NCBI GenBank assembly: GCA_002702655.1
Contig: PABB01000076.1
Location: forward strand, 62,001-126,000
Reading direction: 5' to 3'
Length of the DNA stretch: 64,000 nt
Source of the DNA: Planctomycetaceae bacterium
GTDB taxonomy: Bacteria; Planctomycetota; Planctomycetia; Pirellulales; Lacipirellulaceae
Shown here: positions 1 through 9,029 of the stretch, piece after piece
Position numbering within the stretch: the first letter of the stretch is position 1
Layout of the letters: the number at the start of each line of letters is the position of its first letter
Program-made: the position numbers and the translations under genes
The notes under the pieces: generated by a model
What the model was told of the DNA's origin: nothing
Seen by the model: the letters and a program-made list of their open reading frames with translations, nothing else
Database searches by the model: none

Positions 1-3000
1 ATGACCGAGGCCGAGCGGGCCGAGTTAGAGCAGCTCGCCTCCAACTCGGCGACGCGGCTGAGTCATGCCCGCATGAACGGCACGCTGATCGCCATCACCA
101 GCGCGGGCGTCGAGGCCCGCTACCGAGTTGGCATCCGCAACCGAGGGGTGAGCAGCTCGGGGCGTCTGCCGCACAGCTACCATGTCGACATCCCGCGCGA
201 CGATCTCTGGCAGGGGCTGGAGACGTTCAATCTCAACACGCAGTACACGCACCTGCAGTTGGCCGGTCTGCGGTTGTTTCAACAAGCGGGGGCGATCGCC
301 GAGGACTCGCAAATCGTCGAAGTCCGCGTCAATGGAGCCGACCTCTCTGATCCCGGCTCGCCATCGTACGGCGTCTACATGCAGATGGAGTCCGCCGATC
401 ACGTCTTCGCGAGCAATCACTTCCCTGAAGACGAGGGCGGTAATCTTTACAAGGGAACGCGCGACGACGCCAGCCACGCCTGGGCCGACTTTCGTGATTT
501 GGGGCTCGACCCCGCGTCCTACGCGCCGTTCTACGAAAAACAGACCAACGTGTCGGAGGCGGATTATTCCGACGTGTTGGAACTCATCCAGGTGCTCAAT
601 TACGAGCCGGATGCGACGTACTACGACCGGCTGAGCCAGATCGCCGACATCCCGCAATGGCTCGACTATTTCGCGATCATGGCGATTCTCAGCAGCGAGG
701 AGACGTCGATCGCCAACGGCGTGGGCGACGATTACATGCTATACCGCGGCGTACGCGATCCGCGGTTCATGCTCATTCCCCATGATCTCGACACGATCTT
801 TGGACTGGGCGACACCGCCAGCTCGCCGACCAGCAGCATTTATCGCGCTGCCGGTTCAGCGGCGATTAGTCGATTGTTGTACCACCCGCAGGTGCTGCCC
901 CAGTATCACGCGGCGCTCCGGCGACTGCTGGAAACGACGTTTGCGAAGGACAGTCTGGATCCGCTGTTGGACGAGTTGCTGAGCGATTTTGCCCCAATCT
1001 CGCAAATTGACTCGATGAAGTCGTTCATGGACGCCCGGCGCGACTATATCCTGGGCCTCGTCAATGCCCCGCTGACGGTCCATTCCCAACTGACCACGGC
1101 GGCGGGTTTCCCGCACGCGATGCAAGACAACGTCGCGTTGTCAGGCTTCGCGCCGTTGGCGGGAACCGAGTCGGTCGTCGCCGGCGGTCTGCCGGCCGAG
1201 TTCAATCCGGTGACCGGCGTCTGGTCGCTGGGGCTGTCCTCTGGCGGCGTGACGGACTTCATTTCCAGCGGCGACGTGTGGCACTACCTCGATGCCGGGA
1301 ACGTGCCGTCGACCGCGCCCGGGTCCGACTGGCGAATTGACGATCCCGGGTGGGCCAAGTCGGGACCGTCGCAACTCGGCTACGGCGACAGTCAGGTCAC
1401 CGTCGTGCAGTATGTGGATACCGACCCGGTCCAGTCGGGGACGCAAAAGAATATTTCGACTTACTTTCGCAAGACGTTCAACGTCACCGACGCGGCCAAC
1501 TACACGGCGTTGAACTTGCGGCTGTTGCGCGACGACGGGGCCGTCGTATACCTCAACGGCGAAGAGATCATCCGCTCGAACATCGAGCCCGGCATCACGG
1601 TCACTCCCACGACGCTCGCCCAGGCCAACATCAGCGGCAGCGCCGAGGAGACCTTCCTGGAATTCGCCATCGATCCGGCAAAGCTCGTCGAGGGCGAGAA
1701 TGTCATCGCCGTCGAGATCCACCAGGACGACGACGGCAGTTCCGATATCGGCTTCGACCTGGAACTGTCCGGCACGGTCGGAATCCCGGGTTCCACAGGC
1801 GGGGCGCCGTTGCAACCGGGCATCAACCGCGTGGAGGTCGTCGCCTACGACGGCCCCAACGGCACGGGGACGCCGGTCGACACGTCGTACATCGACGTCT
1901 GGTACGACGACGGCGCCACCACTGCGACCGGCGGCACGCTGAGCGGCAACGTCGTCTGGACGGCCGCGGCGGGACCGTACGTGGTCACGAGCGATCTTAT
2001 CGTCGAAGGCGCCGCGACCCTGACGATCGAGCCGGGAACGACCGTGTTTTTCAACCCGGGCACGGGGCTCACAGTCCGCAACGGCGGACGCATCGCCGCC
2101 GAAGGAACCCCCGAACAGCGGATCCGCTTCGCCCACAATCCGGTTGGCGGCGGCACGTCCTGGGACGGGATGGAGTTTCTCGACACCGATGCCGACAACC
2201 GGCTGACCTACATCGACATGCAAGCCGGCGACGCCTCGGGCGACGCGTTGGTCGTCGACACCGCGCGGCTGCTGGTCGATCACGCCAGTTGGTTGGACAT
2301 CAATGCCCAGGTGCTCGATTTCGTTCATCCCACGGTGACAGTCAGCAATTCGATCATCCCCGCCATCGGCGGCAACGAAACGGTGCATCTGTTCGGCCTG
2401 GACGTGGGCGAGCAGTTCATCCTGGAGAACAACATCGTCGGCTTCAATTCCAGCGGCGACGACGTGATGGACTTGGGGCACGACACGCTCACGCCCGGCA
2501 CGATTTACATTCGCGGCAACACGTTTCTGGGCGGCTTCGACGACGGCATCGACACGGACGGCTTCCCGGTCGTGATCGAGAATAACTCATTCACCAACTT
2601 CCATCTCAATACGTCGCGTCCCACCACGTCTAACGCCGTTTCGACCGGCCATATGACCGTCGGCGGACAAACGGTTTCCAGCGAGTTGACGCTGCGCAAC
2701 AACACGTTCTTCGACAACGACCATCATCTGTTGCTGAAAGACCTGTCGTTCGCCACCTTGGAAAACAACACGATGGTCGACGCCACGCTGAGCGCGATCC
2801 ACTTCGAGGAACCCGGCGGCACCAGCGTCGTCGGTCCTGGGCGAGGCGCCGCAATCGCTGGCAACATCTTCTGGGGAACTGGGCTGACGCTCGAGGGAAA
2901 CACGCCCGCCACGGAGCTGACTCTCGACCAGTCGATTGTGCCCGCCTCGTTGGTATCGCTCGGAACGGGCAATCTGGCGGTTGATCCGTTGCTGGTCGCG

Positions 3001-4173
3001 CCGGCGGCCGGCGACTTCAGCGTCGAGCGCGAGTCGCTCGCTCTGGGCAACGGCCCCAATGGATCGGACATCGGCGCCTGGCAGGCGCCCGAGTGGACGC
3101 CGGCCAGCGCGGCCAATCTGGTCATCACCGAACTACACTACCATCCGCTCGCCGGCGACAAACCCGGCGGCGAGATCGGCGGCGACGCAGATTTCTTCGA
3201 GTTCATCGAATTGAAGAACACCAGCGACGAGACAATCGACCTGACCGACGTGGCCTTCGACCAGGGCATCGACTACCGCTTTCCCTGGCTCGCATCGCTG
3301 TCGCCCGGCGAGGTGGTCGTGCTGGCGAAAAACCTTGACCTGTTCCGCTCGCGATATGGCGAGGCGCCGACAGTCGCGGGCAGCTACTTGGGGCAACTTT
3401 CCAACGGCGGCGAACGCGTTCGTCTGCGAGCGGCCGATGGCGTCGTGATCGCCGACTTGACCTACGACGACAACGCGCCGTGGGATAGCGCGGCCGATGG
3501 CAGCGGAGCCTCGCTTGAGTTGACGTCGCTGACGGCCCCGCCCGACGCTGCCAGCAGTTGGCAGGCTAGCACGATTGTCGGCGGCACGCCCGGCGTCGTC
3601 GCGGCCGCGGCGGACTCGGCCGACTTCAACGGCGACGGCGCCGTGACCGGTTTTGATTTCTTGGCGTGGCAGCGTGGCAATGGCACGCCGGCTCCGTTGG
3701 CCGCCCCGACCGACGGCGACGCCAATGGCGACTTGGCGGTGAACGCTCAGGATCTGGACATCTGGATGCAGCAATACGGAGCAGCTGCGCCCGCAATCAA
3801 CGCCGAACCGAAAGTCGCCTTGTCGATCATTGCTCCGGATGATCTTGGGACGGCTTCGGTTGACTCAACCCTCTCTGCACTGCCGAGCAACGTCCTGTTA
3901 TCTCCCTCGGCCGCTAAGACGGGCCAGAGCAGTTCGCCCGGCGAGGGCGGTCCCGGCAGCCAACATCGATCGTGGCGCCCGACAGAGCCGCCAGTTCGCG
4001 GCGACCGTTCCGCGCCTTCGACGTCTGTTGCCAGTGACGACTCGTCGGAATTGTCCGATGATTCGCTCGTTGAGGCGGTTACGCGAAATTTGGCGACTCC
4101 GGCCGCAAGCCCGCTGGGGAGCCGAATTGGCGCCGGGATGCTGGGCGCAATTTGCCGGTTTGGGCGCTCGTAG
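1..4173 (+). CDS. CotH-like / beta-helix / lamin-tail / dockerin surface protein (5' partial)
   Basis: Very large secreted or surface protein whose beginning lies upstream: the frame is open from the first base and shows no signal peptide. Residues about 1-360 resemble the CotH kinase-like fold, with a conserved stretch around PHDLDTIFG (about 260). About 480-600 looks like a beta-sandwich with VYLNGEEI. About 640-1010 is rich in short NNT/NN-type repeats typical of right-handed parallel beta-helices. About 1040-1190 matches the lamin-tail domain (LVITELHYHP, FEFIELKN). About 1210-1265 has two dockerin type I calcium loops (DFNGDGAVTGFDFLAW and DANGDLAVNAQDLDIW). The last ~120 residues are low-complexity and end in a short Arg/Gly-rich tail. 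Such mosaics are common in planctomycetes and are thought to be cell-surface proteins. The true function is unknown; CotH spore-coat kinase activity should not be assumed. Confidence 0.85.
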   Translation: MTEAERAELEQLASNSATRLSHARMNGTLIAITSAGVEARYRVGIRNRGVSSSGRLPHSYHVDIPRDDLWQGLETFNLNTQYTHLQLAGLRLFQQAGAIAEDSQIVEVRVNGADLSDPGSPSYGVYMQMESADHVFASNHFPEDEGGNLYKGTRDDASHAWADFRDLGLDPASYAPFYEKQTNVSEADYSDVLELIQVLNYEPDATYYDRLSQIADIPQWLDYFAIMAILSSEETSIANGVGDDYMLYRGVRDPRFMLIPHDLDTIFGLGDTASSPTSSIYRAAGSAAISRLLYHPQVLPQYHAALRRLLETTFAKDSLDPLLDELLSDFAPISQIDSMKSFMDARRDYILGLVNAPLTVHSQLTTAAGFPHAMQDNVALSGFAPLAGTESVVAGGLPAEFNPVTGVWSLGLSSGGVTDFISSGDVWHYLDAGNVPSTAPGSDWRIDDPGWAKSGPSQLGYGDSQVTVVQYVDTDPVQSGTQKNISTYFRKTFNVTDAANYTALNLRLLRDDGAVVYLNGEEIIRSNIEPGITVTPTTLAQANISGSAEETFLEFAIDPAKLVEGENVIAVEIHQDDDGSSDIGFDLELSGTVGIPGSTGGAPLQPGINRVEVVAYDGPNGTGTPVDTSYIDVWYDDGATTATGGTLSGNVVWTAAAGPYVVTSDLIVEGAATLTIEPGTTVFFNPGTGLTVRNGGRIAAEGTPEQRIRFAHNPVGGGTSWDGMEFLDTDADNRLTYIDMQAGDASGDALVVDTARLLVDHASWLDINAQVLDFVHPTVTVSNSIIPAIGGNETVHLFGLDVGEQFILENNIVGFNSSGDDVMDLGHDTLTPGTIYIRGNTFLGGFDDGIDTDGFPVVIENNSFTNFHLNTSRPTTSNAVSTGHMTVGGQTVSSELTLRNNTFFDNDHHLLLKDLSFATLENNTMVDATLSAIHFEEPGGTSVVGPGRGAAIAGNIFWGTGLTLEGNTPATELTLDQSIVPASLVSLGTGNLAVDPLLVAPAAGDFSVERESLALGNGPNGSDIGAWQAPEWTPASAANLVITELHYHPLAGDKPGGEIGGDADFFEFIELKNTSDETIDLTDVAFDQGIDYRFPWLASLSPGEVVVLAKNLDLFRSRYGEAPTVAGSYLGQLSNGGERVRLRAADGVVIADLTYDDNAPWDSAADGSGASLELTSLTAPPDAASSWQASTIVGGTPGVVAAAADSADFNGDGAVTGFDFLAWQRGNGTPAPLAAPTDGDANGDLAVNAQDLDIWMQQYGAAAPAINAEPKVALSIIAPDDLGTASVDSTLSALPSNVLLSPSAAKTGQSSSPGEGGPGSQHRSWRPTEPPVRGDRSAPSTSVASDDSSELSDDSLVEAVTRNLATPAASPLGSRIGAGMLGAICRFGRS

Positions 4174-4270
4174 CTCGCCCCGGCCGGGGCGGTTCGCCTT
4201 CGCGCCCACGGGCGTGAACCGTAGATTACAATAGTCCTTTATCGTACTCGATGCCGCTGGAGCGCGTGCC

Positions 4271-4525
4271 ATGTCCGCTGCGAATACACAGGAAGTCCAC
4301 GGTCACGAAGTGATGCGAATGATGGTCGAATCGGGCCAGGCGTATGACGCCGACAGCCTGGAAGCGGCCATTCACCAGCGGTTCGGCGAGGCGGCGCGCT
4401 TCTGCACGTGCTCGGCCAGCGGCATGACAGCCCGCGAACTGATCGCGTTTCTGCAGCAGCGCGGCAAGTTCGTCCCCAGCGGCGAAGGATTCTCGACCGA
4501 GGCGTCGAAGATCTGCGATCACTAA
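4271..4525 (+). CDS. YecH-family probable metal-binding protein
   Basis: 84-residue protein matching the YecH/DUF2492 family along its whole length: an N-terminal VHGHEVMRMMVESG segment, a central ARFCTCSASGMTARELIAFL region and a C-terminal KICDH. The conserved His (HGHE), Cys (CTC) and final C-x-H residues are the supposed metal ligands. The family is small, cytoplasmic and of unknown function. The gene starts 97 bases after the stop of the CotH-like gene and is followed by a short gap with a palindromic element, so it looks monocistronic or weakly linked to what follows. Nothing in the sequence ties it to the adenylation protein downstream. Confidence 0.85.
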   Translation: MSAANTQEVHGHEVMRMMVESGQAYDADSLEAAIHQRFGEAARFCTCSASGMTARELIAFLQQRGKFVPSGEGFSTEASKICDH

Positions 4526-4563
4526 GGCCAGCGTCGCTTCGCGTCCGCCTGCCGGGCGAGCGC

Positions 4564-4609
4564 GGGGACGGGAATCTTGAGACCAAAATCGCGTGTGTAA
4601 CCCGTCCCC
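4564..4609. repeat. palindromic repeat at the 5' end of the adenylation gene
   Basis: Nine-base perfect inverted repeat, GGGGACGGG (4564-4572) and CCCGTCCCC (4601-4609), around a 28-base AT-richer loop. The GTG used as the start of the following gene (4593) lies inside the loop and the right arm is translated. It could act as a hairpin in the mRNA, but its compact shape suggests a dispersed REP-type repeat. Confidence 0.6.
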
Positions 4610-6464
4610 GTCGAGTAACTCTGCCGACCGCTCCGCGCGCACGGACGACCAATTCACATCGGTCTTGCAGTTGATCGCTCAAGTGGTTGCGCGACAGCCG
4701 CTCGCACTCGCGGCAGAGTTGGCCGGGACATCGTTAAGCTACCGCGACCTCTGGGCTCGCTCGGGAAGAGTCGCCGCGGGTCTGCAAGACCGCAGCGTCG
4801 ACGCCGAGACGATCGTCGCCGTCGCGGCCGAACCGAGCTTTGAGATGCTCGCGGCGATTCTGGGCGTGCTACGCGCGGGCGGGGCGTACCTGCCGCTCGA
4901 TTCGACATACCCGCGTCAGCGATTGGCGATGATGCTCGCCGATGCCCGGCCGGCACTCGTGCTGGCGACCTCCGCGACTCAGTCAGCACTGCAGGCGGCT
5001 GCCAGAGAGGCGGCCAAGGACAGCGGCGACGTTACGGTCGTTCCCATAGATGAGCTTGAACTCGACGAAGACGTGGCGGTCGAGGCTGAAACGCTCGACA
5101 CCCTGGCGAGCGAGCAGCTTGCCTACGTCATCTACACCTCCGGCTCCACCGGACGGCCGAAAGGCGTGCTGCTGGAGCACGGCGGTCTGGCCAACATGGC
5201 CGTCTGCCACGCGGCCGCGTTCGGCGTCGGTCCCGGCAGCCGCGTGCTGCAATTCGCCTCGCTGTCATTCGACGCCTCGGTGCATGAGATCTTCATGACG
5301 CTCGCCGCGGGGGCAACGCTGGTTCTGGCGCCGCGCAGCCAGCTACTGCCAGGACAGGACTTGGCCGCTGCGCTTGCGCGGCTGCAAGTGACCAACGTGC
5401 TTCTGCCGCCTTCGGCACTTGCAGCGTTGCCGCCTGTCGAATTGCCAAAGCTGGAGACGCTCATTGCCGGCGGCGAGCGTTGCCCGTCGGGTTTGGTGCA
5501 GCGGTGGGCGCCGGGCCGGGCATTTTTTAACGCCTACGGCCCGACGGAAACTACAGTCACCGCCACCATCGGGCGCTGCACGCCCGACGACGCGGGAGAA
5601 CCAACCATCGGCGAAGCGCGGTCCGGCGCGGAGTTGCATATCGTCGACGAATCGGGCGGCCACGTTGCCTACGGCGAGCCGGGCGAATTGTACGTGAGCG
5701 GGATCGGCATCGCCCGCGGTTATCTCAACCGGCCGGAGCTCACCGCCGAGCGGTTCGTGGAGTTGCCGTTGCTCGGCGGCGCCACGGCGCGTGCCTACCG
5801 AACCGGCGACCGGGTGCGTCAGCGTGCCGATGGGAAACTCGAATTCCTCGGCCGTCTCGACCGCCAAGTGAAAGTGCGCGGCTATCGAATCGAATTGGGC
5901 GAAATCGAAGCGCGGCTCAATGCGCACCCCGCGGTGGCTCAGGCGGCGGTCATTGTCGAACAGCTCGACGATCGACATACGCGGCTGACGGCGTTCGTTG
6001 TGAGCGACGGCGGCCATCGGCCGTCGACCGACGTGCTGCGGACTTGGCTGGCCGAGACGCTGCCCGCGCACATGTTGCCGGCGCGGTTTGAGCCGCTCAC
6101 TGAGTTGCCCATGACTCCCGCGGGAAAAGTCGACGACGATGCTCTAGCGCGAATTGCGCGGCAACAACGACAGTCCGCGCTTCACGAAAATCCTGCTCCA
6201 TTACCAAGCGAATCGGACGACGCGGCGGCGACGCGGGCGGTCGTGCTATGCCGCCTGTGGCAACAGGTGCTCGGCGACGACAGCCTTGCCGCGGACGATC
6301 ACTTTATCGAAGCCGGCGGCGACTCGCTGGCGGCGGCCATGATCGCGGAGCGGGCTCAGGCGCTCGGGCTCAATTTCACGGCGGGCGAGTTGCTGGCCCA
6401 CCCCACGGTCGAGCGACTCGCTGCGTTGCTGGCCCAGCGGTCGCCGGGAGTCGACGCGTCGTGA
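4593..6464 (+). CDS. NRPS-like adenylation-carrier (A-T) protein
   Basis: Stand-alone amino-acid adenylation domain fused to a carrier domain (623 aa). Adenylation motifs are complete: A3 YTSGSTGRPKG (about 181), A5 NAYGPTETT (about 313), A7 YRTGD, A8 GRLDRQVKVRGYRIELGE (about 417) and A10 TPAGKVD with the catalytic Lys (about 510). The carrier motif FIEAGGDSLAAA places the phosphopantetheine Ser near 577. There is no condensation, thioesterase or reductase domain. In the binding pocket A4 reads FDASVHE, so the code begins D-A-H; after A5 the pocket residues appear to be A, V and T. I cannot name the substrate. The GTG start at 4593 is inside a palindromic repeat; TTG 4665/4671 or GTG 4683 are alternatives nearer the conserved region. 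Its stop overlaps the start of the sulfotransferase (GTGA). It probably loads an amino acid that joins the product of the adjacent Pfa-like synthase. Confidence 0.88.
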   Translation: MCNPSPSSNSADRSARTDDQFTSVLQLIAQVVARQPLALAAELAGTSLSYRDLWARSGRVAAGLQDRSVDAETIVAVAAEPSFEMLAAILGVLRAGGAYLPLDSTYPRQRLAMMLADARPALVLATSATQSALQAAAREAAKDSGDVTVVPIDELELDEDVAVEAETLDTLASEQLAYVIYTSGSTGRPKGVLLEHGGLANMAVCHAAAFGVGPGSRVLQFASLSFDASVHEIFMTLAAGATLVLAPRSQLLPGQDLAAALARLQVTNVLLPPSALAALPPVELPKLETLIAGGERCPSGLVQRWAPGRAFFNAYGPTETTVTATIGRCTPDDAGEPTIGEARSGAELHIVDESGGHVAYGEPGELYVSGIGIARGYLNRPELTAERFVELPLLGGATARAYRTGDRVRQRADGKLEFLGRLDRQVKVRGYRIELGEIEARLNAHPAVAQAAVIVEQLDDRHTRLTAFVVSDGGHRPSTDVLRTWLAETLPAHMLPARFEPLTELPMTPAGKVDDDALARIARQQRQSALHENPAPLPSESDDAAATRAVVLCRLWQQVLGDDSLAADDHFIEAGGDSLAAAMIAERAQALGLNFTAGELLAHPTVERLAALLAQRSPGVDAS

Positions 6465-7624
6465 CTCCCTCCGCCCCGCCTGACGCCGATGCGGGCCGGC
6501 TGCCGCAAGCCGCTCCGCCACACACGAATCCATACCCGTGGTACGCCCCGCGGTTCTGGCATGGCATGCGACTGGGCGATTGGCTGCGATTGATGGCGGC
6601 CGGGGGATTTCGCGTTCCCCCATCCCGCTGGGGTCTGGTCGGCCCGTTGTTGGCCACGGCGCCGGCCAATTCCGTGCTGAGTCTGCTGCAGAAGATCATC
6701 TACGGTCGACGTATCGCCGCGACGCAGTTGACCGAGGCGCCGGTGTTCGTGATCGGGCACTTCCGCAGCGGCACGACGTTTCTGTACGAACTGCTCGCCC
6801 GCGATCCGGCGCTGGCGGCGCCGACGGCCTACGACTGCTTCGCGGCGAGCCACTTTGTGCTGACGCGCCGATTTTTCCCGCGTCTGCTGGCGGGTCTGGC
6901 CCCCAAGGTGCGTCCGATGGACCGCATGGCGTTCGGGTTCGACAGGCCACAGGAGGACGAATTCGCGCTGCTGGCCACGGGCGCACCGACGATTTACCGT
7001 CGGCTGGCATTCCCGCAGCAAGCCACGCCCGATTTGGCCACGCTCGATGGCGAGGGGCTCAGCGACGCCGCTGCCCGCACGTGGCGGCAGCGACTGCTGC
7101 ATTTCCTGCAAGCCCAGAAGCTCGTCCACGGGCGGCGGCTCGTGGTGAAATCGCCGCCGCACACCGGGCGGATGCGGCAGCTCCTGGAGTTGTTCGCCGG
7201 CGCTCGTTTCGTGCACATCGTCCGCGACCCCGCGGCCATGTTCGCGTCCGCACAGCACGCGTGGCGCTCGCTGGAATTGACCCAGGGCTTTCAGCCGCCG
7301 TGCGACGAAGAGCAGCGTGACGCCATGATCGCCGAGGTGTTCGCGCGCATGTATCGCGGATTCCGCCGCGACCGCCAATCAATGCCGGCGGGCAGCCTGT
7401 GCGAGGTGCGCTACGAGCACCTGGTCGCCAATCCGCTGGCCGAGTTGGCGCGCATCTACGACGAATTGAAGCTGCCAGGGTTTGAACACGCGCAGCCGAA
7501 GTTTAATACGTACTTGTCCGACGTGGGCGCCTACCAGCCCAATGCGTTTGCCGACGACGGCGAAGTGACGCCCGCGTTTCGAGAGGCGACCGCGTGGTAC
7601 CGTAGCGAGTATGGATACGATTGA
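6461..7624 (+). CDS. sulfotransferase family protein
   Basis: 387-residue PAPS-dependent sulfotransferase of the bacterial Sulfotransfer_3-like group. The 5'-phosphosulfate loop is VIGHFRSGTTFLYELL (about residue 97-112) and the 3'-phosphate segment is FVHIVRDPAAMFAS. A conserved VVKSPPHTGRM and the late CEVRYEHLVANP are also typical. The chosen start is GTG at 6461, which overlaps the stop of the adenylation gene (GTGA), indicating translational coupling. The reaction is transfer of sulfate from PAPS to a hydroxyl or amine; the acceptor is unknown, but the operon context suggests a lipid or peptide-lipid bound to, or released from, the A-T protein. It runs convergently into the minus-strand operon 38 bases away. 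Confidence 0.88.
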   Translation: MTPSAPPDADAGRLPQAAPPHTNPYPWYAPRFWHGMRLGDWLRLMAAGGFRVPPSRWGLVGPLLATAPANSVLSLLQKIIYGRRIAATQLTEAPVFVIGHFRSGTTFLYELLARDPALAAPTAYDCFAASHFVLTRRFFPRLLAGLAPKVRPMDRMAFGFDRPQEDEFALLATGAPTIYRRLAFPQQATPDLATLDGEGLSDAAARTWRQRLLHFLQAQKLVHGRRLVVKSPPHTGRMRQLLELFAGARFVHIVRDPAAMFASAQHAWRSLELTQGFQPPCDEEQRDAMIAEVFARMYRGFRRDRQSMPAGSLCEVRYEHLVANPLAELARIYDELKLPGFEHAQPKFNTYLSDVGAYQPNAFADDGEVTPAFREATAWYRSEYGYD

Positions 7625-7662
7625 GCGTCCAAGTCTCGCCTCGCATTCCCGACATGGGTTGG

Positions 7663-9024
7663 TCACTCGCCCGCCCTCAGGCCTGAACCCGCACCCGCTG
7701 TCCATAGGATCAGGAATCCAAAGTCGTGGGGCATCCAGACGGTGAGCATGACGATTGCCGCCCCCGCCAACGCCCCCGTCGCACCAGCGCAGAATGCCGG
7801 CGCCCCGCGTGCGGCCGTGGTGCGTCGCCACCAATCGACGATGCTGGCGCCCAGCAGCGTCACCAGTGCGACCAACCCCAGATAGCCGAACCGCAGCGTG
7901 GTGAGCACGTAAATGTTGTCGATGAATCGGACCGATTTGAGCGTTTCGACGTTCTCGGGCCCGACCGGCACGTTCACGGGAAAGCCGGTGACCGCCTCGG
8001 TCCCAAAGCCCAGCAGCCCGGCGCGGCGCAGCGCCTCGCCGTACACGTCGAACAAGTACAACCGCGCCTCGGTGCCGGAGAATCGTTTCATCTCGCCGTC
8101 GATCTCCACCTGCCGGGTGCGGCGCCATTTCGACTCGCCCGACGACATGTGAAGCGTTTCGAGCACCGCGCGCGGTTGCAGCAGCAACACGGCCACGATC
8201 ACCCCGGCGACGCCCCACAACGGTTTGCGAAGCCGCGGGAACAACAGGTAAACGGCCACCGCCAGCGCCACGGCCACGCCGATGATCGGACCCCGCGACA
8301 CCGTAAACACGATCCCGAACACCACAGCCACGGGCGTCCAGATCCACCAACTGGCCCAGTGTCCGCGCCGGGCGTACGAAGCGGCGTAGATCGCCCACGG
8401 CGTGAGCATCAGCAGCATCATGCCCAAGAAAATCGGGTGCTTGGCCGGGCCGTAGGCTCGCTTCAATCCCCAGCGGGACATGTGGCGCGGCATGTACTCG
8501 ATGGGACGGTTCCCGTACGCCCACTCGAACGCGTTGACGCGCAGCAGTGCCTCGAAACCGGCGACGGCCGCCAGGGCGAGCGTCACCGCGATCGCCACGG
8601 GCAACAGCGCACGGAGATCGTCGACCGACTGGATCGTCGCCCGGCCCACCGCGTAAGGGAGCACCCACTCGCCAAACGCCCGCAGCAGCGGCATCGCGCT
8701 GAGGCCGTCGGCGCGCCAATCGGCCAGCACATGCACGACCGCCATCAGCGCAACCGCCAAATCAACCCAGGTCAGCCGCCAAGCGAACAGTTGCCGCGGC
8801 CGCGTCGCGCAGACCAGCAGACCGACAAAGCCGATCGCGGTCTTCGCGTCGACCGGGACGCCGGTAAATTGCAGTTCAATGCCGGCCGACTGATATCCCA
8901 GGTAGGCCCACGCGGGGACCAACAGGGCAAGAAAGGTGACTTGCCCCAGTGCCAGCCGCGGCCCCACGCGCCGCGTTTGCCAAGCAAAGGCCGCTGCGAG
9001 CACCAAAAAGGTCCAACCCCACAT
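7663..9024 (-). CDS. O-antigen ligase-like (Wzy family) membrane protein
   Basis: 453-residue polytopic membrane protein with about 10-12 hydrophobic segments and a large loop (about 310-390) that carries the family-type pattern: FTVSRGPIIG, then FSGTEARLYLFDVYGEAL and GFGTEAV. This resembles the O-antigen ligase/polymerase superfamily, in which the enzyme joins lipid-linked glycans at the periplasmic face. The ATG at 9024 lies 5 bases after the stop of the SDR gene, so it is the last gene of the minus-strand operon with the Pfa-like synthase. In this setting it may transfer a glycan to the lipid product, or be a transporter-like member; the substrate is not readable from sequence. Confidence 0.75.
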   Translation of the reverse strand: MWGWTFLVLAAAFAWQTRRVGPRLALGQVTFLALLVPAWAYLGYQSAGIELQFTGVPVDAKTAIGFVGLLVCATRPRQLFAWRLTWVDLAVALMAVVHVLADWRADGLSAMPLLRAFGEWVLPYAVGRATIQSVDDLRALLPVAIAVTLALAAVAGFEALLRVNAFEWAYGNRPIEYMPRHMSRWGLKRAYGPAKHPIFLGMMLLMLTPWAIYAASYARRGHWASWWIWTPVAVVFGIVFTVSRGPIIGVAVALAVAVYLLFPRLRKPLWGVAGVIVAVLLLQPRAVLETLHMSSGESKWRRTRQVEIDGEMKRFSGTEARLYLFDVYGEALRRAGLLGFGTEAVTGFPVNVPVGPENVETLKSVRFIDNIYVLTTLRFGYLGLVALVTLLGASIVDWWRRTTAARGAPAFCAGATGALAGAAIVMLTVWMPHDFGFLILWTAGAGSGLRAGE

Positions 9025-9029
9025 GGGCG

